The notes: generated by a model from the sequence alone, not told the origin. DNA of 64,000 nucleotides from Cryptomeria japonica (GCF_030272615.1 NW_026728916.1:310001-374000), one strand, 5' to 3'; counted from the first letter of the stretch, positions 1 through 10,999 are shown. Numbers and translations are program-made.

Positions 1-112
1 TCATTTGAATGGGTTTACCTACAATTCAAGTGATCTCTTAATTATTAAATCAATTCAATTCCAAGTGAATAGGAAATCAAGCATTCATCAAGAATTGAAG
101 GAGAAATCAAGT
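1..112. repeat. Direct repeat, copy 1 (partner 791-893)
   Basis: The stretch containing 'ggtttacctacaattcaag' and 'caattcaattccaagtgaa' recurs at 791-893 with a few substitutions and a small deletion. The copy may extend left of the window. The two copies bracket the foldback at 515-770, so the whole block looks like one duplicated or inserted unit. Confidence 0.8.
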
Positions 113-514
113 TAATAAAGATATTTAATAGAGGAGATATTTAATAAAGATATCATCTTTTAAATTAAGAAATGGGTAGGAGACTAAGAATACAAACCTT
201 CCATATTGCACACTTCAAGGTATATTAAAATCAATTTAAAGTGTATTCATTTAGGGACCTTTCATAAAATATTCTCAACTTACATATCATAAAAGGATCT
301 TAAAATATTCATTGTTTATAATGATAAGAATTTGGTTGTTCCATACACCTTCCTTTACTATTTTAAATATATCATCGACCAAAATATTGTGCAGCAGTAG
401 TATGGAGTGCATTTCATCTATTTTATGCCTAAATATTTCATCATACCACTTTCTTTTCAAAGGTGATTGATCAATTGTGGTGTTTGGGTAATGCATTCCA
501 AAGAGATCAAGTTG

Positions 515-770
515 CATACCATTTATTTGTCTTGATTAAAGACTTTTATCCTGATGGTATTAAATTAAAGTTCTTTCTCTATTTTCTAGTGATCTTTGGA
601 GCAGAGGTTGCTTTTCATTAACCTGGGATACATTTAACTTGTGTTGTATCTACAGAAATATGTATCCTAGGACAATGCAATGCAACCTCTGCTCCACCAA
701 TATTAGATAGAAGAGAAAGTACTTTAATTTAAAGCCATTAGGAAAAAATGCTTTCAAGACATATATTAGG
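515..770. repeat. Long imperfect foldback (MITE-like or miRNA-precursor-like)
   Basis: Two arms of about 115 bases (about 515-632 and 660-770) are reverse complements of each other with small bulges, around a loop of about 28 bases. The best-paired core is 'ggagcagaggttgc' (597-610) against 'gcaacctctgctcc' (682-695). A second paired block is 'taaattaaag' (561-570) against 'ctttaattta' (722-731). No ORF lies inside. It could be a MITE, a fold-back element, or a young plant MIR-type hairpin; sequence alone does not decide. Outside 1-893, the stretch 113-514 shows no gene. Confidence 0.75.
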
Positions 771-790
771 TATAAAAGGAAACCCACCCT

Positions 791-893
791 ATCATTTGAA
801 GGGGTTTACCTACAATTCAAGTGATCTCTTAGTTATAAAATCAATTCAATTCCAAGTGAACAGGTAATCAAGAATTGAAGGAGAATTCAAGTT
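791..893. repeat. Direct repeat, copy 2 (partner 1-112)
   Basis: Second copy of the repeat at 1-112, lying directly after the foldback. The following 894-1272 holds a short hairpin around 1005-1037 ('taagca'/'tgctta' stem inside ACACAC/GTGTGT) and no recognisable gene. Confidence 0.8.
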
Positions 894-1272
894 GGTGTAG
901 GTGCATTTGGAAGACCAAAGGACTCAATGAAGCCATTAAAGACTTTTGAAGGTCTTAGGAGTGAAGAGCCAATCAATTATGATGTCTTAACGGGGCAGCC
1001 TTAAACAACACACACTAAGCATTGACTGCTTAGGTGTGTTGTGGGCCCATTCATTCCCTTGAAGTCCCTTCCCATCCATTTCCATTAAAAAGACAATCAC
1101 CATTAGCATTTGAATTCAAATAGTGTTCCCATGTTTGACTGCATAGAAAAAAGCAAATGGCATAAGAAACTCTCATCTACCTCGCAGTTGTCATAGAATA
1201 CCTCCCTGAGGAGATATTCTCACGTCCTTTCCTTCTTTATGCTGTCAATGAAATACATAAGTGTCCTCACAA

Positions 1273-1720
1273 TGCAGACAATACAACAAATATATTTCCA
1301 TTTTGATCAGTTTTATTTGCCAACGTACTCTCTACCTATGCCAAAATGGGAGCTTTGGAACAAAGTATGGGATTCCATCAAAATAGAACGTAAGGGCAAT
1401 TAATATCAGATGCTTACGGTTGGAAATGCTCTGTTTGACATGTTTGGAAAATGTGGAAGTATAGACATGAAAGCGTATGAACTGTTTGGTGAGATGCATC
1501 AAAGAAACATGATCTAATGGAATGCTATGATTGCAAGATATGCACAAAATGTGTTTGAAATGGATTTAGAAACTTCCAACTAAATGTGATTAGTGAGTAT
1601 AGATGTTGTAGTGCAACTGCCTAGGTACACATGCATGCAAAATGTGTAAGCTTAGATAAGGCACATGAACTGTTTGCCATAATGACTCAAAGATCACCTA
1701 ATATCCAATGACGATTGGGA
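1273..1720 (+). pseudogene. Pentatricopeptide repeat (PPR) protein pseudogene fragment, PLS type
   Basis: Translating across three frames gives consecutive pieces of a PLS-class PPR protein. FANVLSTYAKMGALEQ is around 1318-1366, VGNALFDMFGKCGSID around 1420-1466, then YELFGEMHQRN, a stop, WNAMIARYAQN, and finally VHMHAKCVSLDKAHELF around 1626-1676. These match the usual order of L and S motifs (AKCGxIxxAxxLFxxMxxRxxxxWNAMIxxYAQ). PLS PPR proteins bind organellar RNA in chloroplasts and mitochondria, and many carry C-terminal RNA-editing domains; none is visible here. At least two frameshifts and four in-frame stops break the fragment, and neither an N-terminus nor a C-terminal E or DYW domain is present. 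It is a dead fragment of roughly four motifs. Family assignment is secure; the parent gene cannot be named. Confidence 0.85.
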
Positions 1721-3480
1721 GAAAGAAAACATCAATTTTTTGAGAATCTTAAATATTTCTTTATTCATCACTATAAATCTATTATGAATTTAGTCTCAAT
1801 ATTGCAAAAATTTATTCTATTATGAATGCAATATTTAGGGATGTAATCTTTATATATTTTTTTTAATTAGGATAAGGTCCTAATAGAATCCCCAACTATT
1901 TAATCTAGAGAAAGATACCACTAAAGAAATAAATTCAATCCTCACCACTATGGTCTTGAAGGCTTTTAAGACACTTGGATTCCTATTTTGGCTCGCTTTT
2001 CCTTGATCCTATGCTAAGATAGTAAACTAGTTTGAGAGAATCTATTGGGTGGGAAATTGTGTATGGTTGCAATTATTTTCATGCATGGAAAGTGATTTAA
2101 AGTTTGGACCAATAGAGGATAAGTATTTCTTGAACCTTCGAGGACATGTGTAGAGCACTGCATGGATGTTTCTCCATTATTGAACTCTTCGAATATGTAA
2201 GTAAATTATTTTTGGTTGATGACACAGTAAGTGTGGTATTTGTCTTTTCAATATGTTGTGGACAATATTAATCAAATATAGAATTTTTTTAATGCTATAA
2301 ACACTATGTTTTGGATTGAATTTAGGTAAGCAAAGAGGTAATGGAAGAATAAAAGAGGTACACAAAGGAAGAAGAGTGAAATAGGCGGTTTGGGATGGAG
2401 GTTACAAATATATATGATAATTCGTATGGATAATTTGTTGTCTATAAAGAGGCAAATAAGCTATCACAACTTCAACATGAATGAATGCCTCATCTACAGA
2501 AGCAAAAGGTACCTCTAATGGTTTCAAAATTTGTCAAAATAGTTATTATATACCAAATAATCAAGTGGAATATCCTGTAGGTAACTAATATTATCTTCAA
2601 ACTATTTAATTTGATTTTCATCATATCCTTTCCATGTGCATTTCCCTTGGTTTTAGTCCATTTTTTTCTTTATTTTATTCAAAACAAAATTTATAGATGC
2701 TTCTACTTGTCTCACCATTCATTAATTGTTTGGGATTTTCATTCCATTCACCAAGGTTGGCATCTATTCTAAGACTTTGTGTCATGGCCAAGCTAAATGA
2801 TTTGAGTCTAGTTTCTCCCCAATCTAGTCACCTAGTATCATGTGAAATCTGTCTCTTCCTAATTATTATTCTCTCCATCTTGTTAATGACCATTTCATTA
2901 ATGAATCCTTCCTCATAATTTTGGACAAGTGAGACAATGTTAGCTCAAGAAATCTTTTCAATCCTCTTTCAAGATTCTTTCCCAAGTAATAATCTTGCAA
3001 TTGGAAAATAAGTTACGCTTCTATTTTTCCAAGCTACTCTTCCTTATAATGTTTAGATTTACTCTAAAGTGCTCATTGTGACTCATGTTTACTACTCTTC
3101 CTATTAGTCTCATTCCAATATCTCCTACAAAAATATGGAATGATTACAATTATATTTTATTTGTGTCTCCTAAATATCCACAAAATTTGGAACAATAATA
3201 CAATTTTTTAATAATATTTAATTGTAAAAGAAAGGATTAAAATGGAACTAAACACTCTAAATAAATTAATCAGGGTTAAAGGGATAAACTAGGATCAATT
3301 CATGAAGGCAAGATCTATTATCTCAATATTAATAGATTCATGCAAGAAAAGAAATATTAAATCTAGAGATAAAATTCTTGAAAAATTTAGCTAGCTAAAA
3401 GTGAAAGAATGCTATCAAGCTCTCATTTTTGCATAGACTGACAAAGGTTGTAGAGCAGAAATCACTATTGAACTTACCCC
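1721..3480. other. AT-rich intergenic sequence without recognisable gene
   Basis: Both strands hold only short ORFs of AT-rich composition. I see no domain motif, LTR boundary, primer binding site or convincing repeat here. Confidence 0.6.
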
Positions 3481-3482
3481 TA

Positions 3483-3536
3483 TCTCATATAACCCTATGT
3501 TGGCTAAGCCACACAATAATTAGAAGATCCTAATTA
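3483..3536. repeat. Dispersed direct repeat, copy 1 (partner 3947-4000)
   Basis: The segment 'ctcatataaccctatgttgg' through 'aattagaagatcctaatta' recurs at 3947-4000 with a few changes. The spacing of about 464 bases suggests a local duplication; the sequence between the copies is not repeated. Confidence 0.75.
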
Positions 3537-3782
3537 AAACCTTGCATTGACCGTCATAATTTCATAGTGAGTTAAGTTAATTAAGTCCATTAGCGAGATT
3601 GCAAAAGAGTTTGGTATTGAGTTAGGTGTTGGTGGAAGCTTTAAGGAGGTACACTATCATCATAATTAATGTTAGAGAGTGTTGTGTGAAGAAGAATGGC
3701 CACGAAAGGAGTGACTGTCCTAAGTGCTTGAGACTATCACAAAAAGTGAGTATTGCAGTAGTGAATCTTCCTTTGACCTTTG

Positions 3783-3843
3783 TGTGTTTGGGAGGGTAAA
3801 GACCCATGGTGGTATATGTTGAGTGGTTGGGAGGGTAAAGACC
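3783..3843. repeat. Two-copy tandem repeat, 40-bp period
   Basis: 'ttgggagggtaaagaccca' occurs at 3785-3803 and 3825-3843. A short local duplication with no visible function. Confidence 0.7.
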
Positions 3844-3946
3844 CACATATCAACTATCTACTTTGACATCCTAGGATGGTGTCCACCTACTCTAAAACCT
3901 TGTGGGCACTCTCTGTCTGATACTAACATATACATAACATGTGCCT

Positions 3947-4000
3947 CTCATATAACCCTATGTTGGCTAGGCCCCACCATAATTAGAAGATCCTAATTAC
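3947..4000. repeat. Dispersed direct repeat, copy 2 (partner 3483-3536)
   Basis: Second copy of the segment at 3483-3536, with the 'aattagaagatcctaatta' end intact. Confidence 0.75.
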
Positions 4001-4029
4001 TAAAAACACTAGATTCTCCCCTAAAAAGT

Positions 4030-4440
4030 TGTTGAGTCATAGAAGGCCTAGCTTGATAGCCCTATAGTCTCTCATACCTAAAATATCCTTGTACCGATGA
4101 TGGTCAAATGTGACTACCTTGTGGCCCCTACTATTCTCTAGTAGACCTTTGTCCCTAATATTGATACTATTGGGTTTTTCTTTGTAAATCATATAGTAAG
4201 TCTAAATTATCCTTTGAAGGATGGGGAGGCCTATGGACACTTTAGTCCTTTCGTCAAGGTTACAAACTTCTCTCATGCCTCGTGTCCTCCCATGTACCTC
4301 CTTTTACATACATGACTTTTCCATAGCAACCCTAAAGTCATTTGGATTGGCCATGTGTAGGAAAACTAAAATTTTGGGCTTTCCACCCCTAATGAAATAA
4401 TTGACAAGTAACTTGTCTTGAATGTAATCTACAAACTACA
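4030..4440 (-). pseudogene. Decayed coding-like stretch, family not recognised
   Basis: Read on the minus strand from about 4440 down to 4030, one frame stays open for about 135 codons with only two stops (TAA and TAG). Its composition is protein-like rather than AT-rich noise. Recognisable pieces are VDYIQDKLLVNYFIRGGKPK near the start, LDERTKVSIGLPILQRI in the middle and VVTFDHHRYKDILGMRDYR near the end. Further pieces in other frames continue to about 4680. I do not recognise the family. A retroelement gag-type or other repeat-derived protein is possible, and so is a decayed host exon. No LTR, primer binding site or splice site ties it to a neighbour. It may be chance. Confidence 0.35.
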
Positions 4441-5039
4441 AGAACTCCAAAAACTAACTCTCATGTTGAGCCACTATGAAACCTTATTATGTAAATTGTG
4501 AAACTCATCTATGTATCTCTATCAAAAATATATTGAAATAGAACACACTTTGAAGCACTCCAAAATGGTATCTAGAGAGGGTTTCCAATGTGAGTTGGTG
4601 CATTTTATCCTCCTAGTACCACAAGGTGGAAGCAAGTCCTCTAAAAAATTGCATTGAAAATTATGCCTTTAGGTTGCTCACATATAGATGCAAACCCAAA
4701 GCATAAGTCCAAGCTAATTAGTAAACAAGACTTATCCTCAACCCCATTTGTGGATATTAAAAATGTAGAGGATTGGAGATGAAGAAACTCTCGAATATGA
4801 TCCTTTGGCACATGATATGTGCTTGGTATAGTCTATACCTCTTGTATTTATGCATGATGAGGCTAGGTAATGTGTATTGATCAATATTCTATCTCCTCTA
4901 TATGTATTTCCCAAATTCAAGGCAAACTCCTAATAAGCTCCCAAGATGCAAGTATATGCTCCTCTACTACAAGTGGATCCTCATGGCTTGTAAGATGTGA
5001 GGTCCATACTTGGGCTACTCATCTTGGTAAAAACTCTCA

Positions 5040-5420
5040 AAGTGATATGACCCTTCCTTCCATTTCCTACACCCTATTTTCTAACCCACACCTCATAACC
5101 TTTACCTCACTTCCTATCATTATTACCTTCCATCTACCTTTCATATCCCCTATCTTAACCTCCTCCATTTTCCTACATCCTATCCTACACCTTAACCTCA
5201 TACACACTTACTTTTAATTCACCTACCTAACCCCATTCCATCCTTCACATCCTTTTATCTCCCCCCATTCACTTTTCTACCTTCCAAACCTCTAACATAT
5301 CCTAACTTACTCTTTCACCGTTACATCCTTCATCACTTATCTCCCTATCTTATCCTAACCCACACCTCATAACCTTATACCTCTCAGCTTCCATTTTATA
5401 CCACCTTCCTAATGGTATAC
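5040..5420. repeat. Pyrimidine-rich low-complexity tract
   Basis: The plus strand is almost all C and T with interspersed A. It repeats words such as 'cctaacccacacctcataac' (near 5089 and 5352), 'cctacaccct' and 'cttacctcac'. It is a degenerate simple-sequence tract. It resembles the plant telomere repeat CCCTAAA only loosely. Confidence 0.7.
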
Positions 5421-5880
5421 TTATGCTCCCCTCCAAAACACCGATAGAAAATAGAACTCAATCACTACACATTGCTCTAATGGTTCTACAACAGGGATTT
5501 TCTATCACTACCATATATACCAGCATCCATAATTAGGATATATTTTACATAATGGCACTTGATCACGCAGGTTTAGGTCATCCCTCAGCTTAATTAGGAT
5601 ATATTTTAAATATGGAAAGTAGTGTTAATATGTTTTAGGCTAACTATATTGTTCATTATTTAAAATGCAATGTTTAAATAATACATGATTGTAGGATTGT
5701 TCGATGGTTTAGGTCTTGTAAGAAATTCTTCTTTTAAATCGATCATATCATATTACAGAAACCTCTCACCATCTCTACTATTGGCAATTAATCTAATAAA
5801 TATATAATAAACTTTGAATCTAAATATTTGAATATGTATAACAATGAATTTGCTTAATATACCCTACCTTTTTGTTGCAG

Positions 5881-6059
5881 CGATTAAACCATTCCTACAT
5901 CCTGCATCAATTAAACACATAGGGAACTATGTCTACCTCCCTCCTTCGTGTTCATTAGGGGATGGCCCCTACTTGCATGTTCCCTATTGTGATCCCCATT
6001 GTGATCCCCTAATATGGAACGAGACAGCGCAAACTAAGATACCTTGGGAGGGCCTTTAG
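5881..6059 (+). other. Possible host exon remnant with upstream acceptor-like site
   Basis: A 71-codon frame (ATG at 5844) runs to a TAG at 6057-6059. From 5881 it follows a good acceptor-like sequence, a pyrimidine-rich tract ending in 'tttttgttgcag'. The encoded peptide has hydrophilic, non-repetitive composition (VPYCDPHCDPLIWNETAQTK near its end), unlike the AT-rich surroundings. I do not recognise the family and see no second exon. It could be a terminal exon of a decayed gene or a fragment carried by an unrecognised repeat. Confidence 0.3.
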
Positions 6060-6175
6060 GTAGGCACTCGTTCGCTCGACCGAGAAGGGACGCTTACACA
6101 AATAGTTGTGGTTGAAGCTAGCAAAGATGGATGGAGATTTGATAGTGAGTGTCCACCTCCACTTCCACCGAATCG

Positions 6176-6263
6176 TACTCCCTCACCACTTCCAGCCTGA
6201 GCTGCAGAACCGAATCACAGAATCGATACTCCCTCCACTTCCAGCTTGAGCTACAGAACCGGC
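6176..6263. repeat. Imperfect tandem duplication, about 50 bp
   Basis: 'tactccctcaccacttccag' with a following 'gagctgcagaaccg' is repeated immediately as 'tactccctccacttccag' with 'gagctacagaaccg'. The second copy has a 3-base deletion. No coding role is apparent. Confidence 0.75.
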
Positions 6264-6638
6264 TGGTTTCACACCAATGATCTTCCCTGCCATGATTAAA
6301 CCCATAGGTTCACTGCAGAGGTGGGACAAACGAGAGGTGGGATTTTGTAAAGAGGCGGGATTTATGAAATGACTTGGTCTTTTTTTTTTTAAGTAATGCA
6401 TGCAGTCGTCGGAATTTTGACAAATGTGAACATTTTTTTCTAAAAAACCTCAAATGTCATTGCCAATTCCTTCTCTGTCGAAACCAAATGTTGCATTATT
6501 GTTGGAATTCCAACGAAATTGGGCATTTATTAAAAAAAATCAAATTTAATTACAATATACCTTCTCCGTCGGAATTTTAGGTCAAATGTATTAGTGACTG
6601 TTATGCAGTGCAAATAATGTTGTAAAGGTGTATAAATT

Positions 6639-7110
6639 TGTTGGTGTAATTATTTATTTATTTTGGATATAATTACACTTTATTTAAGTTTATTTAGGAT
6701 AATGCATTTCATAGTAGTTTGGGTATGAGACACTTGGGTGTTTGTGCCACATTGGGATAGTGTGTTATAGGATATTTCCACCTTTTATGGTGTGATCTTG
6801 TTATTACTTTATCATATCCACTTATTGTGGGATGATAATTCCACCTTCGGTGAGTGGTCCACCTCATGTGGAATATCTTATTATTTTTTCTACCTACCAC
6901 ACCTATTTCCTACCTACCCTTGCATCTCATTGAGCCACATGCCATAATTGTGTGCTCTCTTGTCTCTTAGCCTTGCCTTTATAAGAAGGCTCATCTACAT
7001 TGTATGTAATGATTGATGATTCAGTTGATCAGTATTTGCTCTTGATAGAATACAATTTATTCCTATCAATATTTTGTCTCTCTATTTTGTCCTTTTCAGG
7101 CAAAATTACA
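6639..7110 (+). repeat. Element A 5' LTR
   Basis: Begins TGTTGGTGTAAT and ends TTACA just before the primer binding site. A TATA-like 'ctttataagaagg' lies near 6976. The same sequence recurs at 11420-11876. Confidence 0.88.
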
Positions 7111-7112
7111 CA

Positions 7113-7124
7113 TGGTATCAGAGC
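7113..7124 (+). promoter_or_regulatory. Element A primer binding site (initiator Met tRNA)
   Basis: TGGTATCAGAGC, exactly complementary to the 3' end of plant initiator tRNA-Met, two bases after the LTR end. Confidence 0.92.
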
Positions 7125-7480
7125 CTAAAGAGCTTCTTTGATTAGTCTTTTCTGGAGGCTTCAATTTTCGGATTTGGGGATCTACATTTTTTGGGCGCAT
7201 CCTACAATGATTTTGACATCATGTTTTAGTCTGGGAGGCTATTTCCATGAATTTTGAGTATAAATTTACCTATATTTTGTGAAAATCAGATTTTTGGGTG
7301 TTGGAAGAATTGTTTTAGCCTATTACGCTGGTACGATACAATTTTTAAAAAAAAAATTTATTATTGTTTTTTTTGCAAAAGAAATATATATTTTCATTTT
7401 ATATTTAAAAAAAATTCGTAGGTTTTTTTGTTATTGTAAATTTTTTATTTATTTAATAAAAAAAAAATAAAATGTTTTTA

Positions 7481-7505
7481 CGGGGGGGGTTTAACCCGCC
7501 CCCCC
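7481..7505. other. G8/C8 hairpin in element A leader
   Basis: A run of eight G is followed by 'tttaacccg' and a run of seven C; 'gggtttaaccc' at the centre is itself a perfect palindrome. As RNA this would form a very stable short hairpin. Confidence 0.7.
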
Positions 7506-8873
7506 ACACCGACACCATACTCTGTAGACCTACTTTGCAGGTGTACCGCCACCATATCCCGCTGGCCCGCCTACTCCCTGTCATGCAGACCCCCTCCTGC
7601 AATCCACAACGTTTCCTCCCAGCGGTGACTACTCCATGGTCTTCAGCTCCCGCTGCTCCGGTGAAGTCCTCGCTCTAGCCATTGTCGCTCCAGTACTCCT
7701 GTGATCTCATCTGCCACCGGAAACTGCCAACACCCACAACTACTCTGGTGCCTTTCTACCTTTCGGCCTTCCTGTCTTGACTCTGGTCTCCGGTCGCCGT
7801 CTGTTCAACCACTGACGACCTGACTGCCCCATCCCATCGGCTGTCTTTTCTTCGTCTCCCGGCAGCTCCCTTCACTGACCCCCATCCTTGGTCTCTCCTC
7901 CAACACCGCGACTCTCCTGTGACGATCTTCTCTAGCATGTACATTATGCTACGTATATTCTCCTCCCGACGCCGACGTCCTTCCCCAGAACCGCCCTACT
8001 CCTCCAGTATCCGGTAGTCTCTGCTTGGGTTGTCGCTTTACCATATTCCGCCAACCACTAGCAAGGCCGCCATGTGACATCTTTTCATTTTCACATGCCG
8101 ATAGTTCAGCCATGTGGATCCCAATCGAAGGCCATGTCTTTTTTTTGTACCGTACCACATGGCAGCCACATCACTTGTACAGACCTGTCATTTTTCGCCA
8201 CATGTATAGTTTGTTCCATATTGATAGCCATGCAAGGGGAGGTGAAGTTTTTTCGACAGCTATATGACCATCAATTTTAAGCTCATGAAATTTTGACGTC
8301 AGCACATGTCAACAAATTTTGAATTTTTTTTACCCCCTCACCATTTGGCTTTTTGATTTTGTACTCCGACTTCAGGAGGCCATATCTTACTCATTTTTGC
8401 TCCTTTTTTGGTGCCATTTTTTTGAAATGGGCTAGAATTTTGTGCTTTTCGCAGTGGTGGAGGAATTTTATGATTTTTATGGATGAATGTTTCTGAATTT
8501 TCATATTTTCATGATTGTACATGTCTAATTTCAAATTTTGCAACTTTAGAGGCTTCATTTGGGTTCATACGACCTCCTTTTCAGGTGATGTTTTTGTTTT
8601 TAAAGTGCACAATTTTTTGTTTACTTTCATAACCCACCATTAGTTTATAGTTATTTTGAGTAGAAATTGTACTTTTATTATTTGATCATTTTTTGCCTAT
8701 TTTGTACTTGTATTTTCCTTGGATCTCAGTTTAAATCACTTGAAGTATTTGTTGGAGTCTGTTATAGCCTATTTGAGGTAGTTGTAAAGTTAAAATCAGA
8801 AATCCACCTTACCTTGTTTTACAAGTGGCTCATTCTATACGCGCACTAAGTATAAAGTGTCAAATCATCATCA

Positions 8874-8906
8874 TTTTTTTTTTTTTTGGGGGGGGGGGGG
8901 GGGGGT
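8874..8906. repeat. Homopolymer junction: T run followed by G run
   Basis: Over a dozen T are followed by about 18 G, 31 bases before the gag reading frame. A second long G run occurs at about 11138-11153 in the same element. Run lengths in the assembly may be unreliable. Confidence 0.8.
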
Positions 8907-8936
8907 TCTTTAATTGAGTGAATTTCGAGGGGTGTC

Positions 8937-9811
8937 TTGGGTGACTATGCCTCTCTCTATCTTGTGTTTTTTCATTTTGGTGCTATGGGTTCTCCTAAAT
9001 TTGCACTTTTAACTCCTCATAATTATGCATCATGGAAGATAAAGGCATGGAGCAAACTAATGGAAAATGGACACATTCATTATGTAAATGGAACTACAAC
9101 AACAATACATGATCCTAAGGCTGATCCTAATGCTCAAATTGAATGGCTCACTAAAAATTCTATGGCACTTGGAACTTTGAGAAAGTATGTATCAGATGAC
9201 CTCATTTTTCACATTGATAAGTGTACTACAATTAAAGAGGCATGGGATATTTATGAGAAATTGTATGGTCAAGTTGATGAGATTAAGGGCTAGAAGTTTG
9301 ATAGTGAACTCACAACATTGGATCCCAAGGATTTTGATACAATTCAAGATTATGTCACAAAAGAAAATGAGCTAAGTGCAAAGCTAAAGGATTGTGGAAT
9401 TGACAAAAAGGATGCTCAATTGGTTTATAACTTGTTGGACAAGATTCCTTCAGAGTATGCAACCTTTGTATCTATCTTTCACACCCATAGGTTATCTCAA
9501 GGTTCCTCATATACTTGTCCCTCATTTGATGCATTCATGGAGATGCTGATACTTGAGCAATCTAAGTTCACCAAGATGGAGATTCTCGAATCTTCAAAGT
9601 CACAAGCTTTGGTGGCTAATAAAGGGAATCAAAGCAATCAAGGAAAAGGCAAGAACCAAAAGAAACCTAAGTCTAAAACACAACAAGATGGAGCACAATC
9701 TTCCTCTCTACAACAAGGTGATTCTACATCCTCACCTATGAGTAAATTATATAAGGATAATTTTTTTTGTACATATTGCAATAAGTTAGGACATGATGAA
9801 CATCATTTTTA
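8937..9811 (+). pseudogene. Element A Gag (Copia UBN2-type), one internal stop
   Basis: The frame opens at 8937 (a likely true start is the ATG at 8982, before GSPKFALLTPHNYASWK) and runs to a TAG at 9810. A single TAG at 9291 interrupts it. The N-terminal half matches Copia gag of the UBN2 type: YASWKIKAW near the start, then LYGQVDEIKG. After the stop come further helical gag sequence, a lysine/glutamine-rich linker and a zinc knuckle, CTYCNKLGHDEHH. The last cysteine of the CX2CX4HX4C knuckle is replaced by phenylalanine and a stop follows at once. Gag forms the cytoplasmic particle that packages element RNA. Being broken, this copy is unlikely to work. Confidence 0.85.
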
Positions 9812-9959
9812 GAAGAAGGATATTGATGAGTTGAAGCATCTTCTTGAGAAGAACAAAATCAACCTACCTTCTAGAATGTCTAATTCGACTTCCAAACAAA
9901 AGGATAAAGGATAGGATCACTGTTTTGGGATAGATAAAGGAAGGGACAAGCTCTTTGTG

Positions 9960-10999
9960 CTAGTACAAGTCATGATTCAGGGAGATGGCTTCTAGATTCA
10001 GTGACTTCTCATCACATGGCATCTTCACATTCTATGATCTCTTCATTTGTGTCTTGTACAATTTTACAAATTTTGATGGGAAATCATACATACATGGATG
10101 TGAGTGGGAAAGGATCTATTGCCATTGGGGATAACTCCTTCAATGATGTATTGTGTGTACCCCATTTGACAAACAATCTTCTTTCCATCTATCAAATTAC
10201 ACATGGGGCAACTAAGAAAACTGTGGAGTTCACATTTGATTCAATTATCATTAGAGACTTGGAGACTAGAGCTATCATTTCTACTGGGGTGGTTGATCAT
10301 GCATCTTAGTTGTACTCCTTTTCACATTTTGGTCCTATTAATGCAGTTGATTCTACACATGATGATTCAAATTTTGAGGAGAACTTTGGTTACTTGAACT
10401 TGAGGATTCTCACATGTGACCTCGTTCTTGAGCCTTGTATTTCATCTCCTCCTCTTGATATCACACCACCTATTGCACTTGATGATGCAGCTAGTGCAAT
10501 AGTTTTTCCTTCTTGTGATTAAGTGTTGCATGATATTTCATGTCTTCTAGCTTCAGTTCATTGTGATGACTACTTGATAGACATTGCAAGTTAGTTTATG
10601 GAGTCCTACATTGAATATTTGGGAGACATCATTGATGACATTCATATTCTCTTTGATGAAGATGATCCTTCTTCGATTGTTGTGAGGGATCACTCTAACC
10701 CTCTTGTTCATTCTCTAAATGATCATTCTTTCGAGGTTGACATAATTGTTGATAATTTTGTATAGTAGTTAGAGGAGGTCTCTTTATCCTTAGTGGCGAC
10801 ATGTGAGTCTTTGGATCTTGATCTACATTCTTCTCCACTAGATCTTGGAGTTCCTATTTCAGCATTGTGGAGAAGTTCACCACCTTTGGAGGGGGTAGCT
10901 TTCAACATTGACATGGGGACACTTGAGTAAGTTTCAGTGATTCCATTCATCATGAGTTTTTTCCTACATCTTCCCTTCATGATTGAGGAGACTTCATAG
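9960..10999 (+). pseudogene. Element A degenerate protease followed by an acidic reading frame of unknown function
   Basis: One frame, offset from gag, runs from about 9960 to 10999 without a frameshift. It starts with a Copia protease active site written as DSVTSHHM where DSGASHHM is usual, followed by VLCVPHLTNNLLS and a pre-integrase-like end (TGVVDHAS). Where Copia elements continue with integrase and RT, this frame continues with about 230 codons rich in Asp, Ser, Leu and Glu (for example DDIHILFDEDDPSS). It shows no zinc-binding, DDE or YVDD motif. Seven in-frame stops (10307, 10520, 10592, 10763, 10766, 10928, 10997) are all TAG or TAA, as if from CAG or CAA. The acidic part is either an element-specific protein or a former linker kept after pol was lost. 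I do not recognise it. Confidence 0.6.

Larger units (their letters stand above)
7125..8936 (+). other. Element A untranslated leader, GC-rich in the middle
   Basis: About 1.8 kb between the primer binding site and gag with no Copia domain. 7480-8160 is far richer in C and G than the rest of the window and holds several short overlapping ORFs that do not resemble known proteins. A G8/C8 hairpin (7481-7505) and a T-run followed by a G-run (8874-8906) stand out. Long structured leaders are common in plant LTR elements. Confidence 0.6.

Noticed and set aside
5040-5420. Interstitial telomere repeat
   Set aside because: CCTAACC-like words occur but the CCCTAAA plant repeat is not in tandem; it is a general pyrimidine-rich tract.
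7472-8280. Several ORFs in the element A leader as genes
   Set aside because: Short, mutually overlapping on both strands, and a by-product of GC-rich composition; no motif.
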